Origin: Phoronis australis
Taxonomy: Eukaryota; Phoronida; Phoronidae
Direction: 5' to 3'
Length of the DNA: 64,000 nt
Assembly (NCBI GenBank): GCA_002633005.1
Contig: NMRA01000129.1
Coordinates: 238,459 to 302,458, forward strand
Shown: positions 63,795-64,000 of the stretch, piece after piece
Position numbering within the stretch: position 1 is the first letter of the stretch
Layout: each line of letters starts with the position of its first letter
The notes under the pieces: generated by a model
The model's input: only the letters and a program-made list of their open reading frames with translations
Database searches by the model: none
Told to the model about the DNA's origin: nothing
Translations under genes and position numbers: made by a program

Positions 63795-64000
63795 AACAAG
63801 AGCAACGCAGAGCGTTGAAATGCGCCCACAATTGCACCGCATACGGTATCCTTCTAGGGTTGTTTATTGGTACCATAAAGTGGCCAGTAGAGGGCATATA
63901 TGTAGTATGTTGTACTTTGCAAAATGGAAAGGCATGGTCATTGTCTCCTCAATAGGCTAGGGGCAAAATGTGAGTGATCTTCATAATACAAGCACATCCT
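63795..64000 (-). mobile_element. Second copy (inverted, partial) of the repeat element at 38.2-39.6 kb
   Basis: The reverse complement matches 39385-39587 closely: hairpin CAACGC-tct-GCGTTG, tgtgggcgca, ccgtatgcggtg, aaccctagaaggatac, ctactggccac and onward to the window edge. It lies in a LIAS intron. The rest of the element continues past 64000. Confidence 0.85.

Overview
This is a piece of an AT-rich animal genome. It has split genes with GT/AG introns of about 0.3-4 kb, many minisatellites and small DNA transposons, one long N gap (38653-39055) and single Ns at 29185 and 29703. A chordate-like Kidins220/ARMS with one ankyrin repeat per exon, an intronless rhodopsin-class GPCR and a LIAS gene fit an invertebrate deuterostome such as a hemichordate, cephalochordate or echinoderm. 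The species cannot be fixed from the sequence alone.

Layout. 1-4.8 kb: the last four coding exons (+) of a coiled-coil gene I do not recognise. 4.8-10.5 kb: gene-poor, with old degenerate tandem repeats. 10.6-11.8 kb: a complete single-exon class A GPCR (327 aa); its TATA box lies in the last unit of a 50-bp tandem repeat. 11.8-17.5 kb: gene-poor, with a hAT-like MITE, a second short inverted-repeat element and tRNA-like SINE remnants. 17.5-18.5 kb: a 122-bp tandem repeat next to a Lys/Arg-rich terminal exon on the minus strand (uncharacterised). 20.9-21.1 kb: one possible orphan exon (+). 21.4-25.1 kb: palindromes, MITEs and a recent fold-back transposon with 261-bp arms that I read as identical, plus a 9-10 bp target duplication. 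26.9-57.2 kb: KIDINS220 (+), with 22 coding exons giving 1640 residues from the canonical ATG and an upstream exon that could add an in-frame N-terminal extension. 60.1-63.5 kb: the 3' five exons of LIAS (lipoyl synthase, -), convergent with KIDINS220; its 5' end lies beyond the window.

The genes do not form a pathway. KIDINS220 is a membrane scaffold for neurotrophin and other receptors, LIAS is a mitochondrial Fe-S enzyme, and the GPCR is an orphan. The most unusual material is structural. A repeat element in the intron after KIDINS220 exon 10 carries an exact match to the CTCF core consensus in each of its first two tandem units; part of a second copy, inverted, sits at the right edge of the window. 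A third exact CTCF match lies between the convergent 3' ends of KIDINS220 and LIAS. A 21-bp minisatellite repeats an orphan-nuclear-receptor half-site. I found no bacterial-type system, CRISPR array or viral gene.
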